Shown here one piece after another: positions 55,304 through 64,000 of a DNA stretch of 64,000 bases. The stretch covers positions 7,345,001 through 7,409,000 of the forward strand of contig NZ_OX419519.1 in assembly GCF_948472415.1 (NCBI RefSeq), read 5' to 3'. The position numbers were made by a program, and so were the translations under genes. This DNA is from Kitasatospora fiedleri (GTDB lineage: Bacteria; Actinomycetota; Actinomycetes; Streptomycetales; Streptomycetaceae). The notes below the pieces were generated by a model. That model made no database searches, was not told where the DNA came from, and worked only from the letters and a program-made list of their open reading frames with translations. Numbering within the stretch: position 1 is the first letter of the stretch; every line of letters begins with the position of its first letter.

Positions 55304-55576
55304 TCAGGGTGTAGGACGCTCGGGAGGCTGGGATGTCACGTAGGTGCCCTTGGCGGGGAGCGTGGTCACGAGCCCGCGCTCGCGCAGCTCCCGGATCGCT
55401 CGACGGATCGTGAGGTAGGCGACGCCGTAGAGGGCAGCCAAGTCCCTCTCGCTGGGCAGCATCGAGCCCGCAGCCAGGCGGCCTGCCGCTATCTGCGCGG
55501 CCAGATCGTCGGCTACCTGCACGTACACATAGACAGGGCGGTCGGGGTCGACGGTGCCGGGCGATGGTTCGTCCAC
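55304..55576 (-). CDS. small GntR-family winged-helix repressor
   Basis: 90 residues from GTG (complement 55574-55576) with GGAGAG upstream. PVYVYVQVADDLAAQIAAGR then LAAGSMLPSERDLAALYGVA is the GntR N-terminal winged helix; the usual effector-binding C-domain is absent. Such minimal GntR proteins (KorSA, TraR type) control transfer or replication in Streptomyces plasmids and AICEs. The 10-bp iterons just upstream are the probable operator. Confidence 0.82.
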   Translation of the reverse strand: MDEPSPGTVDPDRPVYVYVQVADDLAAQIAAGRLAAGSMLPSERDLAALYGVAYLTIRRAIRELRERGLVTTLPAKGTYVTSQPPERPTP

Positions 55577-55626
55577 CTCTCCAGCCTCCCGCGTCGCACG
55601 GCTGTGCGGTGCGACGGGTAGCTCTA

Positions 55627-55656
55627 CATAGCTGCGTATAGCAGTGCATAGCAGTA
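55627..55656. promoter_or_regulatory. three 10-bp iterons, GntR operator candidate
   Basis: CATAGCTGCG, TATAGCAGTG, CATAGCAGTA: three consecutive units (55627-55656) spaced exactly 10 bp, about one helical turn. They lie in the 152-bp divergent region between the GntR gene and the gene at 55,729. Confidence 0.7.
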
Positions 55657-55728
55657 CCCTGGACAGCGGAAACCCCCGCGACCGTGGCGACGGCCCGGGG
55701 GCATGGCCGACTACGAAGAGGAGTCGAC

Positions 55729-56115
55729 GTGCAACAGCCTACTCATCCCGCACCCGCCGTGGTGCTCACCGCCAAAGCCGCGGAAGAGCTGACCCCTGCG
55801 CAGCTCCGAGGGGAGAGGTGCTGGCAAGGACCCGGCTGCGCCGGCCCCTACCTGCCCGCCGGACACGCCTACACCCCCTCCAGCGAGCCTGGAGCGCCGC
55901 TGGGGTGGCCCATCGTCGCGTGCCCGGACCACGGAGGCGACATGGAGCGCTTCCATGTCCAGCTCATGGGCAATGACGACCCGCGCCCGGGTATGTGGGG
56001 TGTGCGGGACCGCGACCGCTGGGCGGAGGCGGGAGGCGAACCCGACTACTACCCGGACCGGTACGGGGCAGAGCAGGCCCGGCACCGGCTGCGGGCGATG
56101 CACCGCGTCGCCTGA
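55729..56115 (+). CDS. hypothetical protein, divergent from GntR gene
   Basis: 128 residues from GTG 55729 with RBS GAGGAG. ELTPAQLRGERCWQGPGCAG, then CPDHGGDMERFHVQLMGNDD and a C-terminal RYGAEQARHRLRAMHRVA. Cys/His residues (CWQGPGC, CPDH) could bind zinc. Last gene I would assign to the mobile element. Confidence 0.65.
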   Translation: MQQPTHPAPAVVLTAKAAEELTPAQLRGERCWQGPGCAGPYLPAGHAYTPSSEPGAPLGWPIVACPDHGGDMERFHVQLMGNDDPRPGMWGVRDRDRWAEAGGEPDYYPDRYGAEQARHRLRAMHRVA

Positions 56116-56252
56116 CGAAGAGCTGCCGCGCGCACCACGGAAAGGGTCGCGCGGCACCCGCAGCGGACTACTTGACGGACTCTTGGCCGAGCCGTCAGGG
56201 GCGGACCCGCTGCGGACATGGCCGGCGGGTTTGCCGACTGCCGGCCGTCAGC

Positions 56253-56329
56253 GTCCCGCCTCAGTGTCGATGTCCTGAGGCGGGACCCGCAGGGCCCCGG
56301 AGCGCTTGGCGGTGTCTCCCGGGGCCCTG
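56253..56329. terminator. two strong hairpins at the phage-chromosome junction region
   Basis: GTCCCGCCTCAG (56253-56264) pairs perfectly with CTGAGGCGGGAC (56275-56286), and CAGGGCCCCGG (56290-56300) with CCGGGGCCCTG (56319-56329). They separate the last right-arm gene from the exonuclease gene read from the other strand. The 56116-56344 gap has no gene and may contain attR. Confidence 0.65.
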
Positions 56330-56344
56330 TGCCGTGTGCGGGGC

Positions 56345-57151
56345 TTAGGCGTTGGCCTCGAACACCGCCGTGACCGGGGCGTGGTCGGACCAGCGCGCAG
56401 CCGCGCTGACCGGCCGCTCTACATAGGCGTTCACGCAGCGGGTAGCGATACCAGGCGATGTGCAGATTGCGTCGATGCGCCAGCCGGCGTCGTTGTCGAA
56501 GGCGCGGCCGCGGTAGGACCACCAGGAGTAGGGGCCGTCCTGGTCGGGGTGGTGGTGGCGCAGGACGTCCACGTAGCCGTGGTCGTCGAGGACGCGGGAG
56601 AACCAGGCGCGCTCCTCGGGGAGGAAGCCGGCCTTCTTCCGGTTGGCCTTCCAGTTGCGCAGGTCGGCCTCGCGGTGGGCGATGTTCCAGTCGCCGCAGA
56701 CCACCACCTCGCGGCCCTCCGCCGCCGCGCGGGCCCGCAGCTCGCCGAGGTGGAGCAGGAACTCGGCCATGAAGCGCTCCTTCTCGTCCTGCCGCGCGGT
56801 GCCCACCTCGCCGGAGGGGAGGTACAGCGAGGCGACCGTCAGACCGGGCAGGTCGAGCTCGGCGTAGCGGCCGGAGGAGTCGAACTCGGCGGACCCGAAG
56901 CCGATCCGGGTGGCCTCGGGCGCACGGCGGGAGAGCACCGCCACCCCGGCCCGCCCCTTGGCCGCGGCGGGGGCCCAGACGCCGTGCCACCCGTCGAGCC
57001 GAGCCAGCACGTCGTCGAACTGCCCGGCCTCGGCGCGCACCTCCTGGAGGCAGACCACCTCGGACTCGGTGCCGTCGATCCACTCCAGGAAGCCCTTCTT
57101 GGCGGCCGCCCGGATTCCGTTGACGTTGACTGTCGTGATGATGCTGTGCAC
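56345..57151 (-). CDS. xth: exodeoxyribonuclease III
   Basis: 268 residues from GTG (complement 57149-57151). EEP fold motifs in order: TVNVNGIRAAAKKGFLEWI (metal-binding N and following E), VVCLQEVRAE (E), VASLYLPSG, VVCGDWNIAH (D and N), and SDHAPVTAVF (DH). This is the AP endonuclease/3'-5' exonuclease of base excision repair. First unambiguous chromosomal gene of the window. Confidence 0.93.
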   Translation of the reverse strand: MHSIITTVNVNGIRAAAKKGFLEWIDGTESEVVCLQEVRAEAGQFDDVLARLDGWHGVWAPAAAKGRAGVAVLSRRAPEATRIGFGSAEFDSSGRYAELDLPGLTVASLYLPSGEVGTARQDEKERFMAEFLLHLGELRARAAAEGREVVVCGDWNIAHREADLRNWKANRKKAGFLPEERAWFSRVLDDHGYVDVLRHHHPDQDGPYSWWSYRGRAFDNDAGWRIDAICTSPGIATRCVNAYVERPVSAAARWSDHAPVTAVFEANA

Positions 57152-57253
57152 GGAGCGAGGGTACCGGTCGGCTCCGACAGCCCGGCATTCCGGGCGAACC
57201 GGTGGGCCATACCGGGTCGGCGGGCGATCCGCAAGGAAGACCTCCCATTGGTC

Positions 57254-57310
57254 TTGACCATCTCCCGGGGCACCCCCTACTGTCACTTACTGCAAAGACC
57301 TTTAATAAAG
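57254..57310 (+). promoter_or_regulatory. promoter and operator of the GntR/UTRA gene
   Basis: TTGACC (57254-57259), 18-bp spacer, TACTGT (57278-57283), overlapping the palindrome TGGTC-TT-GACCA. Downstream lies CTTTA-A-TAAAG (57300-57310) in unusually AT-rich sequence, a likely autoregulatory site. Confidence 0.55.
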
Positions 57311-57359
57311 AAGGACGGATAAAGCCCGCCTCCCCCACCTGCCGAAACGGGGAGCCGCG

Positions 57360-58163
57360 GTGGGCCTGTCGTCCCTCAGGGTGGAGGACACGGTGGGGCA
57401 AGGAACGCTCGCGGCGGTGGCGGAGCCGAAGTACTGGCACCTGCGCACGGTGCTGCTGCGCACCATGGACACCGAGTTCTCCACCGGCCAGGTGCTGCCC
57501 AACGAGCGGGAGCTCTCGGCGCGCTTCGGCGTGGCCCGGGCCACCCTCCGGCAGGCCCTGGACCAGCTGGAGCTGGAGGGCCGTCTGGTCCGCCGCCGCG
57601 GCATCGGCACGCTGATCGCCGCCCCGCGGGTGGGCATCCCGGTCGGCGGGCGCGAGTCCGGCCGCCCCGGCGCCGCCCGCGACGGGCAGGAGTGGACGGT
57701 GGTGGACTGCACCACCGGCCCCGCCACCGCCGCGCTGGCCCGCACCCTGGGCCTGGCCGAGGGCGACCAGGTGCACACCGTGCGCCGCCTGCGGACCGTC
57801 CAGGGCGTGACGGTCGCCGCCGAGTCGCTGCACGTGCCCTCCGCCGCGCTGCCGCACCTGGCCGTGGTGGTGAAGGGCGGCGACCGGGCCCGCGGCGTGC
57901 TGCGCCAGCTGGAGCGGATCGGCGTCGACGGCGAGTCCCGCTCGGTGGAACTGGGCGTCGCGGAGGCCGCCGAGGCCGCGCTGCTGGAGCGCCCCCCGGG
58001 CACTCCGGTACTGGTGGTCACCACGCAGTACGTGACGGCCGGCCGGCTGGTCGCGGTCGGGATCTCCACCTACCGGGCCGACACCTGCAAGCTGACCTTC
58101 GGCGAGTCCGGCGCGGCCGTCCAGGTCACCTCCGCCGTCCCGGTCGCCGCCGCCGTCTCCTGA
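57360..58163 (+). CDS. GntR-family regulator with UTRA-type effector domain
   Basis: 267 residues from GTG 57360 behind GGGGAG. Winged helix at about 25-85 (LPNERELSARFGVARATLRQ, then ALDQLELEGRLVRRRG), followed by a UTRA-like domain (about 100-265) with VHTVRRLRTVQGVTVAAESL. HutC-subfamily repressors of this type sense sugars or amino acids. Chromosomal. Confidence 0.9.
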   Translation: MGLSSLRVEDTVGQGTLAAVAEPKYWHLRTVLLRTMDTEFSTGQVLPNERELSARFGVARATLRQALDQLELEGRLVRRRGIGTLIAAPRVGIPVGGRESGRPGAARDGQEWTVVDCTTGPATAALARTLGLAEGDQVHTVRRLRTVQGVTVAAESLHVPSAALPHLAVVVKGGDRARGVLRQLERIGVDGESRSVELGVAEAAEAALLERPPGTPVLVVTTQYVTAGRLVAVGISTYRADTCKLTFGESGAAVQVTSAVPVAAAVS

Positions 58164-58283
58164 GGCCGGGCCCGGTACCCGCCGCCCGCCACCGTCCCTG
58201 ACGGACCGTCAGGTCGCCTTGTCGGTGGCCGCCGTTACGCTCCTGCTCACTGACGACCGGTGAAACAGGGGAGCGGCGCCACG

Positions 58284-58937
58284 ATGGATCAGACGGACGA
58301 GGCGGACCAGGCAAGCCACGGCAGGGCGCTCACCGAGCGGGCGGTCGCCGCCGTGCGGGAGGACCCGGGCCGTCAGGTGCTCGACTACCACCGGTTCGCC
58401 GGCCCGTGGGTCGAGGGCGCCCTCCGGCCGCGCCCCGAGCTGACGGCCTTCCCCAGCGGCCACCCGCTGCCGCCCAGTCTGCGCACCTGGCTGGCGTACG
58501 ACAGCGGCATGCTGGCGCGCCACGACTGGTTCGACGAGGACGGCGCCCTCGCGCCGCGCACCCTGGGCGAGATCGCCGTCGAGGAGTACGGCGAGCCGTG
58601 GGGCTCCTGCTTCGAGCCGTTCTCGGAGCGGTTCGGCGAGTGCTTCCTGCTGCCCGGCGGCTCCGACTCCCGCCGGGTGCTGTCCGTCGGCCCGCAGGGC
58701 GAGCGCGACGGGATCGGCGAGTACCCGGTGTTCGCGCTGGACGTCGACGACCTGCCGTACGCGGTGCTGATGTACCCGGGTTTCGACGTCTACCTCGCCG
58801 AGACCGCGGGCGTGCTGCCGCCCGACGACCGCCCCGGCTACGACTCGCTCAAGCACGACCCCCGGTACGCGCGGCGGATGCGGGCGCACGCCCGGGCGCG
58901 GCTCGGCGGTGCGTACGACCTGCTCTGCCTGCCGTAG
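58284..58937 (+). CDS. SMI1/KNR4 (SUKH)-like protein
   Basis: 217 residues from ATG 58284, RBS AGGGGAG. LPPSLRTWLAYDSGMLARHD and PVFALDVDDLPYAVLMYPGF resemble the SUKH fold, used by immunity proteins and regulators. No partner toxin is adjacent, so function is open. Chromosomal. Confidence 0.62.
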   Translation: MDQTDEADQASHGRALTERAVAAVREDPGRQVLDYHRFAGPWVEGALRPRPELTAFPSGHPLPPSLRTWLAYDSGMLARHDWFDEDGALAPRTLGEIAVEEYGEPWGSCFEPFSERFGECFLLPGGSDSRRVLSVGPQGERDGIGEYPVFALDVDDLPYAVLMYPGFDVYLAETAGVLPPDDRPGYDSLKHDPRYARRMRAHARARLGGAYDLLCLP

Positions 58938-58967
58938 CGGGCGCCCCGCGGGCGCCGAGGGCGGCGG

Positions 58968-60121
58968 CTACCGCGCGGTGGGCGGGTCGACGGCGAACAG
59001 CTGCTCCTCGACGTGGTCGAGGGCGACCCGCAGCGCGCCCATCGCGACCACCTCGGAGCCGAGCGCGGCGAGCGCCACCTCGGGGGAGCGCAGCGTGTAG
59101 CGGGCGAGCTGTTCGCGCAGCGGCTCCAGGACGCCGTCCAGCCCGGCCGCCCAGCCGCCGACCACGACGAGTTCGGGGTCGAGGGCGAGGACCAGCGCGG
59201 TGACGTCGTGCACCAGGCGGCTCAGGAAGCGGTCCATGGCGATCTGCGAGACCTGGTCGCCCTCCCGGGCCAGTCGCAGCACCCGGGCCACGGCGGCCTC
59301 GTCCAGCGGGTCGAGCGGCTTGCCGGTGGTGGACAACAGCCGTTCGGGGGTGGCCTGTTGGCCGAGCAGGTGGAGCGCGCCGATCTCGCCGGCCGCGCCG
59401 CCGTGGCCGCGGTGCAGCCGCCCGCCGATCAGCGAGCCGGCGCCGGGGCTGAGCCCGGCCATCACGAACACCACGTCGCCCTTGCCGACCGCCGCGCCCT
59501 TCCAGTGCTCGGCGATGGCGGCCAGGTTGGCGTCGTTCTCGATCACCACGGGGCAGCGGAAGGAGCGGCGCAGCCGGGCCCCGAGGTCGAGACCGGTCCA
59601 GCCGGGCATCGCGGTGCCGAGCCGGATGGTGCCGTCCCGGTCGACGATGCCGGGGGTGCCGACGGCGACCTCCCACAGGCTGTCGCGGGAGACCCCGGCC
59701 TTGCGCAGCACCTCGCCGACGGTGGTGCGGACCAGGGCGAGCCGCTCCTCGGCCTCCACCGACTCGTCCACCGTCCGGGAGTGGCTGGTCAGCACCTCGC
59801 CGGCCAGGTCGGCGAGGACGACCCGCAGGTCGTGGACGCCGATCTCGATGCCGAGCACGTGCCCGGCCTCGGCGCGGAACCGGAACCAGCGGGCCGGGCG
59901 GCCGCGCTGACGGCCCGACTCCTGGACGTGCTCGACCTCGGCGACCAGCCCGGACTCCAGCAGCCCTCGATCACGCCCTCGACGGTGGGCCTGGACAGGC
60001 CGGTGTCGCCGACGAGCTGGGTCAGCGTGACGGCCTGTCCGTCGCGCAACGACCGCAGGGTGACCGCCGCGTTGATGCGCCGCAGCAGTGAGGAGTCCCC
60101 TCCGGTGAGCCGGTCCGTCAA
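58968..60121 (-). pseudogene. ROK-family transcriptional regulator, frameshifted
   Basis: Starts at TTG (complement 60119-60121). N-terminal MarR-like HTH (SSLLRRINAAVTLRSLRDGQ, VTLTQLVGDTGLSRPTVEGV) is in one frame; the ROK domain (GIEIGVHDLRVVLADLAGEV, VENDANLAAIAEHW, GAAGEIGALH) in another. The frames join at about 59963, where adding one G to CAGCAG-CCC restores VIEGLLESGLV. The otherwise intact protein of about 384 residues suggests a sequencing error or a very recent mutation. ROK regulators control sugar catabolism. Confidence 0.85.
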
Positions 60122-60513
60122 ATCGCTGCCCTTCCGCTTCGCGCGACTGCCCTGGCGCGCGGTGACGTGGAGCGCGGCATCGCCCGTCCGACCGTGGTGA
60201 GGCCGTCGCGGGCCCGCGCGGAGCCGCCGCCCGCGGCCTGGCACTTGTGGGGTGCACCGGACGGGGCGTCTGCCCGGATCGTACTCGGGCGGCCCCGCGC
60301 GGGGCGAGCGTTTCCGCAGCTCATAACGGCTTCGGTATCGAAACGGTACGTCGTCCGTGATCACGGGGTGACCCGCCGTCGGCGCGGCGGAAGACCGGTG
60401 GGAGACGGGAGGCGGACGGGAGGGGCAGGGAGAGACGGGGGAGGAGAGGGGGAGTGGGCGGGGCGGATGCCGGGCGGGCGGCGGGGTGCCGCGGACGCCC
60501 TAAGCTTCCGCCC

Positions 60514-61230
60514 ATGGGGAACGACACTGCCGCAGCGCACCCGCCCGTGCACCCGACCGTGCACCCGCCCGTGCGCCCGGTCGCCGGGGAAGACGCCGAG
60601 TTCGTCCGCGCCCACACCAGTCCCGGGCCGGTGCCGTTCGTGCCCGAGGTGCGGCTGCGGATGGCGGGGGACGCCATCGAGCTGTGGGAGACCACCGAGC
60701 GGGCGCGCGGACGGGAGGGGCTGCCGCCGCCGTTCTGGGCGTTCCCCTGGGCGGGCGGGGTGGCGGTGGCCCGGTACGTCCTGGACCATCCCGAACTGGT
60801 GCGCGGACGCCGGGTGTTGGACCTGGCGGCGGGCTCCGGCCTGGTCGGCGTCGCGGCGGCGCTGAGCGGCGCGGCCGGGGTGCGGGCGGCGGAGATCGAC
60901 GCCTACGCGGTGGCCTCGATCGAGGTGAACGCGCAGCTCAACGACGTCGCGGTGACGGCCGAACTGGCCGACGTGCTGGACGGTGACGGCGCGCCGGACG
61001 AGGTGGTGCTGGCGGGCGACGTGTTCTACGAGCGGACGATGGCGGCCCGCTTCCTGCCGTTCCTGGAACGGGCCGCCGCCCGGGGCGCGACCGTGGTGGT
61101 CGGCGACCCGGGGCGGGCCTACCTGCCGCGCGGGCGCTTCAGCGCGCTCGCCGAGTACACCGTCCCGGTCGCCGCCGACCTGGAGGACGCGGCCGAGAAG
61201 TCCACCACGGTGTGGGCGCTGCGCGGCTGA
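60514..61230 (+). CDS. class I SAM-dependent methyltransferase, METTL20-like
   Basis: 238 residues from ATG 60514. Motif I RVLDLAAGSGLVGVAAALSG (Gly-rich SAM loop), then AAEIDAYAVASIEVNAQLND and DEVVLAGDVFYERTMAARFL, matching the ETF-beta lysine/nicotinamide N-methyltransferase-like family. The N-terminus has repeated HPPVHP units. Chromosomal. Confidence 0.85.
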   Translation: MGNDTAAAHPPVHPTVHPPVRPVAGEDAEFVRAHTSPGPVPFVPEVRLRMAGDAIELWETTERARGREGLPPPFWAFPWAGGVAVARYVLDHPELVRGRRVLDLAAGSGLVGVAAALSGAAGVRAAEIDAYAVASIEVNAQLNDVAVTAELADVLDGDGAPDEVVLAGDVFYERTMAARFLPFLERAAARGATVVVGDPGRAYLPRGRFSALAEYTVPVAADLEDAAEKSTTVWALRG

Positions 61231-61308
61231 CCCGGCGCCAGGCCCCAGCGGGGCGGGGAGGGCGAACCCGTTGGCGGGCGGCCGGGCGGGGCTGGTAGGA
61301 ACGGGGGC

Positions 61309-61749
61309 ATGAGCGAGTACGAACTGCGGGCCGCCCGCCCCGAGGACATCGACGCGGTGCTGGCGTTCTGGGCCGAGTCCGCCGAGGGCACCAGCATCAG
61401 CGACGACCGGGCGGGCGTCGCCCGGCTGCTGGAACGCGACCCGCAGGCCCTGCTCCTGGCCGAGCACGAGGGCGCGATCCTCGGCACGGTGATCGCCGGG
61501 TGGGACGGCTGGCGCTGCCACCTCTATCGGCTGGCCGTCCACCCCGCCGCCCGCCGCCGGGGCATCGGCACCGCCCTGCTCGACGCCGCGCACGCCCGCT
61601 TCGCGCAGGCCGGCGGCCGCCGGGCCGACGCGATGGTGCTGGAGCACAACGCGCTCGGCCGAGCCGCCTGGGAGGCCGCCGGCTACGGGCGCGAGGACCA
61701 GTGGCGCCGCTGGACCAGGCCGCTGGACGGCGACCCCGCCGCGTCCTGA
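61309..61749 (+). CDS. GNAT N-acetyltransferase
   Basis: 146 residues. Begins YELRAARPEDIDAVLAFWAE; acetyl-CoA loop LAVHPAARRRGIGTALLDAA; C-terminal LEHNALGRAAWEAAGYGRED. A compact single-domain acetyltransferase with unknown substrate. Confidence 0.92.
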   Translation: MSEYELRAARPEDIDAVLAFWAESAEGTSISDDRAGVARLLERDPQALLLAEHEGAILGTVIAGWDGWRCHLYRLAVHPAARRRGIGTALLDAAHARFAQAGGRRADAMVLEHNALGRAAWEAAGYGREDQWRRWTRPLDGDPAAS

Positions 61750-61828
61750 CTCCTGACGCGCCGCCGGAGCGGGCGCGCCGGGGAGTGCCGGGGGGTGTCG
61801 GGGGAGTGCCGAGAGGGTCGCCGGGGCC

Positions 61829-62425
61829 TCAGGGGAGGATCGGGCGGATCGGGAGGATCGGGCGGATCGGGAGGATCGGGCGGATCATCGCCGTCAGCTC
61901 CGGGGAGAGCGGCGTCGAGCGCTGGGAGTTGAACCTGCGGTAGCCCCAGCTCTCGTACCGCCGGAGCACCTTGCCCTCGCCCGCCAGCGGGTTGACCATC
62001 AGGGCGGCGCGCTGCTCCGGGCGGTCGGCGAGCAGGGCGTCGTGGATCAGGCGGGCCGTTCCGGTGCCCCGCCAGGGGGCCCGGACGCCGATCTCCCGGA
62101 GGGCCAGCACCGGGGTCGCGGTGAAGTCCGCGGGCAGCGGCTCGGCCAGGCGCTGCCAGTAGCCGTCCGAGGGTCCGACGGTGGTGCCGTAGGCGTAGCC
62201 GATCGCGCCGCCCCCGTTCCCGCCCCCGCCCTCGCCGGGGGCGGCCACGGCCAGGACGAGGGTGAAGCCCGGGGTGGTGGCGTGCTGGTCGAGGCGGTCG
62301 GCGAAGGCCCGGACCCGGTAGTTCGGGTGGTCCAGCAGCGGTGCCCGGACGTCCGCGTACACGTCCAGCAGCGTCCGCCGGACGTTCGGCGCGAGGGCGG
62401 TGAATCGGTGCAGGTCGACGGCCAC
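61829..62425 (-). CDS. GNAT N-acetyltransferase with repeat tail
   Basis: 198 residues from GTG (complement 62423-62425) behind GGAGGAG. VYADVRAPLLDHPNYRVRAF, then LREIGVRAPWRGTGTARLIH (acetyl-CoA loop) and ALMVNPLAGEGKVLRRYESW. The last 20 residues come from a tandem DNA repeat and read as repeats of PIRPIL. The long version from an upstream start would add an unlikely basic leader. Confidence 0.85.
   Translation of the reverse strand: MAVDLHRFTALAPNVRRTLLDVYADVRAPLLDHPNYRVRAFADRLDQHATTPGFTLVLAVAAPGEGGGGNGGGAIGYAYGTTVGPSDGYWQRLAEPLPADFTATPVLALREIGVRAPWRGTGTARLIHDALLADRPEQRAALMVNPLAGEGKVLRRYESWGYRRFNSQRSTPLSPELTAMIRPILPIRPILPIRPILP
61835..61887. repeat. tandem 18-bp repeat inside the GNAT gene
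   Basis: GGATCGGGCGGATCGGGA-type units repeat about three times on the plus strand (each of two near-identical 9-mers), encoding the PIRPIL repeats on the minus strand. Confidence 0.85.
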
Positions 62426-62616
62426 GCGGGCTCCTCCGGACGTCGGGGGCGTACCGGGCCCGGGGTCGGTGCGGGCCCTGCCGGGAGTCTTCCGCACCGA
62501 ACGGCGGCGGCGGACCCCGGGCACCCCGCCCCGGCCCGCCGCCCGCCCGTCGGCCGGGTACCCCGCCATGGCCCGCCGCCCGCCCGTCGGCCGGGCCCGG
62601 CCCGAGCGCCGCTGCG

Positions 62617-64000
62617 TCACTCGAAGGCCGCCGCCGCCTCCCGCAGGGCCCGGACCATCGTCTCCGGGGCGTACGGCGCGGCCGGGCCCGGCAGGTAGGT
62701 CACCGAGCGCAGCGCGCCGGTGTAGCGGAAGGAACGGTGGCGCTCCCAGAGCGGCCAGGACACCGGGGACTTGCGGTCGACGCCGACGCTGATGCCCTGG
62801 AACGGGCCATCCCGATCAGCTGGTGCACCGGGCCGAGCGTGCCCGTCACCGCGCCGTCCACCCGCACCTCGAAGTGCCACTTCAGCTCGGCCACCGCCGT
62901 CGCCTCCAGCGCCACCAGGTGTGCCCCGGGCGGGAGTTCGCCCGCGTCGGCCTCGAACAGCTCGCCGTACTGGTTGTACGCCAGGCGCAGCCGCCCGTCC
63001 TCCACGTACAGGCTGTAGCCGCCGCCCTGGTCGCCGTGCGAGACCAGCACGCCCTGGTCGTCCGCGCCGTGCCGGTCGAGCGCCACCTCGGCGGTGAAGG
63101 AGCGGAACGCCACCAGCCGGGAGGAGCGGTAGCGCTCCAGCTCCGGGGTGCCGGCCAGCAGCGTCACCGGGCGGCGCAGCGCCTCGTCCTCCGGGTGGCG
63201 CAGGGCGAACGCGCCGGAGGCGTCGGCCAGCGGGAAGACCCCGTTGCGCCAGGCCGCGTCCTCCCACGCTTGCGCCAACTCCTTGACCAGCTCCGGGCGT
63301 TCGGCCGACAGGTCGTGGATCTCGGTCGGGTCGGTGCGCAGGTCGTACAGCGCCCACTCGCCGTCGTCGTAGGGCGCGCCCGGCCGGTGCAGGGTCACCA
63401 GCTTCCAGCCGTCGCGGTAGTACGAGCGGTTGCCGGTCATCTCGCAGTACTGCTCGTGGTGGGTGGACGGCGCGTCGGCGGTCCGCAGCACGGAGGCGAA
63501 CGACACCCCGTCCAGCTCCTGCACCGGCACCCCGCCGCGCTCCACCGGCCGCTCCACGCCCGCGAGTTCGAGCAGCGTGGGCAGCAGGTCGGTGACGTAC
63601 TGGTACTGGCCGCGCACCCCGTCGTCGCCCGCCGCGCGCGGCAGCCCGGCCGGCCAGGACAGCACGAACGGGACGCGCACGCCGCCCGCGTGGGTCTGGC
63701 CCTTGTACAGCCGGAACGGCGTGTTGGAGACCATGCCCCAGCCGCGCGGGTAGTGCACCAGCGACTGCGGGCCGCCGATCAGGTCGATCTCCCGCTGCAC
63801 GTCCGGGTTCCAGTCGGCGGGCAGGTTCGGGTGGTAGACGAAGCGGCTGAAGTAGCTGCGGGTGCCCTCCGCGCCGCCCTCGCCGGTGCCGCCGTTGTCG
63901 GAGGTGAACACCACGATGGTGTTGTCGAGTTCGCCGAGCTGCGCCAGCACGTCGGTCAGCCGGCCCAGGTTCTGGTCGACGTTGTCGACCATCGCGGCGT
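62617..64000 (-). pseudogene. sulfatase, frameshifted near the 3' end, 5' end outside window
   Basis: C-terminal part of an arylsulfatase-type alkaline phosphatase-fold enzyme: NTIVVFTSDNGGTGEGGAEG (metal-binding DN), GQTHAGGVRVPFVLSWPAGL, and EWALYDLRTDPTEIHDLS. The reading frame breaks near 62804-62806; adding one G to AACGGGCC restores GMAPFQGISVGVD and the natural end at 62617. The start lies beyond position 64000. A sequencing error in a G run is as likely as a true pseudogene. Confidence 0.85.

Noticed and set aside
1..56115. CRISPR array or Cas genes
   Set aside because: No regularly spaced direct repeats; the Cas4-like nuclease at 28381 is better explained as a phage RecB-type exonuclease.
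46914..56115. A separate integrated conjugative element (AICE)
   Set aside because: DUF2637-like, HTH, XRE and GntR genes are AICE-like, but no transfer protein, integrase or excisionase operon is present and the palindromic operators of the phage arm continue to 52.8 kb.
56049..57857. 602-residue minus-strand open frame over exonuclease III
   Set aside because: Wrong frame relative to the exonuclease motifs; Arg/Gly/Pro-rich GC artefact.

Overview
The window is high-GC actinobacterial DNA, most likely Streptomyces or a close relative such as Kitasatospora. It carries a near-complete tailed-phage genome (a siphovirus-type prophage, roughly positions 1 to about 56,000) followed by ordinary chromosomal genes (about 56,300 to 64,000). 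The actinobacterial assignment rests on GC bias, frequent GTG starts, GTGA and TGATG start-stop overlaps, and the families of the right-flank genes. The left end of the prophage and its integrase are not in the window.

Layout. 1-3,250: tRNA genes (Asp, class I Leu-CAG, Pro, plus two degenerate tRNA-like segments), an AbrB-type regulator, small genes and an HNH nuclease, probably around the packaging site. 3,288-13,000: a standalone prim-pol-like protein, terminase, portal, MuF-like protein, scaffold, decoration, major capsid, four head-tail connectors and the tail tube. 13,005-22,276: tail-assembly chaperones joined by a -1 frameshift site (GGGAAAC), a 1374-residue tape measure with a C-terminal transglycosylase, and tail-tip proteins. 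22,346-26,621: endolysin, two small membrane proteins that may act as holins, a collagen-like fibre with a polysaccharide deacetylase domain, and dNMP kinase. 26,747-46,762: the early region, mostly tightly packed small genes, with a RecB/Cas4-like nuclease, RNA ligase, VWA protein, phiC31-gp3-like recombination directionality factor (RDF), resolvase-like nuclease, primase-helicase, family A DNA polymerase, HNH protein and a sigma-like factor. 46,914-56,115: a very C-rich set of small zinc-binding and unknown proteins, then a membrane-HTH fusion, a replication-type HTH protein, an XRE/TPR regulator and a GntR regulator with iterons.

Regulation. Several dispersed non-coding elements tie the right arm together. 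A 29-bp element ending TGGGGCCTAACTAC occurs four times, before dNMP kinase, the nuclease, the RDF and the sigma-like gene. A GC-rich palindrome (ACTTGTGGCGC / GCGCCATAAGT) occurs three times nearly perfectly and about three times degenerately. Three hairpins with different stems share the loop AGTAGAGG(A/C). A 26-bp palindrome occurs twice, in opposite orientations, on stop codons. My inference is that the sigma-like factor reads the 29-bp element and that a repressor binds the palindromes, much as phiC31 uses conserved early promoters and inverted repeats.

The RDF implies a serine integrase, expected just left of position 1. With int next to cos, as in phiC31, the prophage would run attL-int-cos-structural-early-attR, and attR would lie near 55.7-56.3 kb. 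The right flank holds exonuclease III, a GntR/UTRA regulator, a SUKH-like protein, a ROK regulator, a methyltransferase, two GNAT acetyltransferases and a sulfatase. The ROK and sulfatase genes each carry an apparent one-base deletion in a G run, which may be sequencing error.
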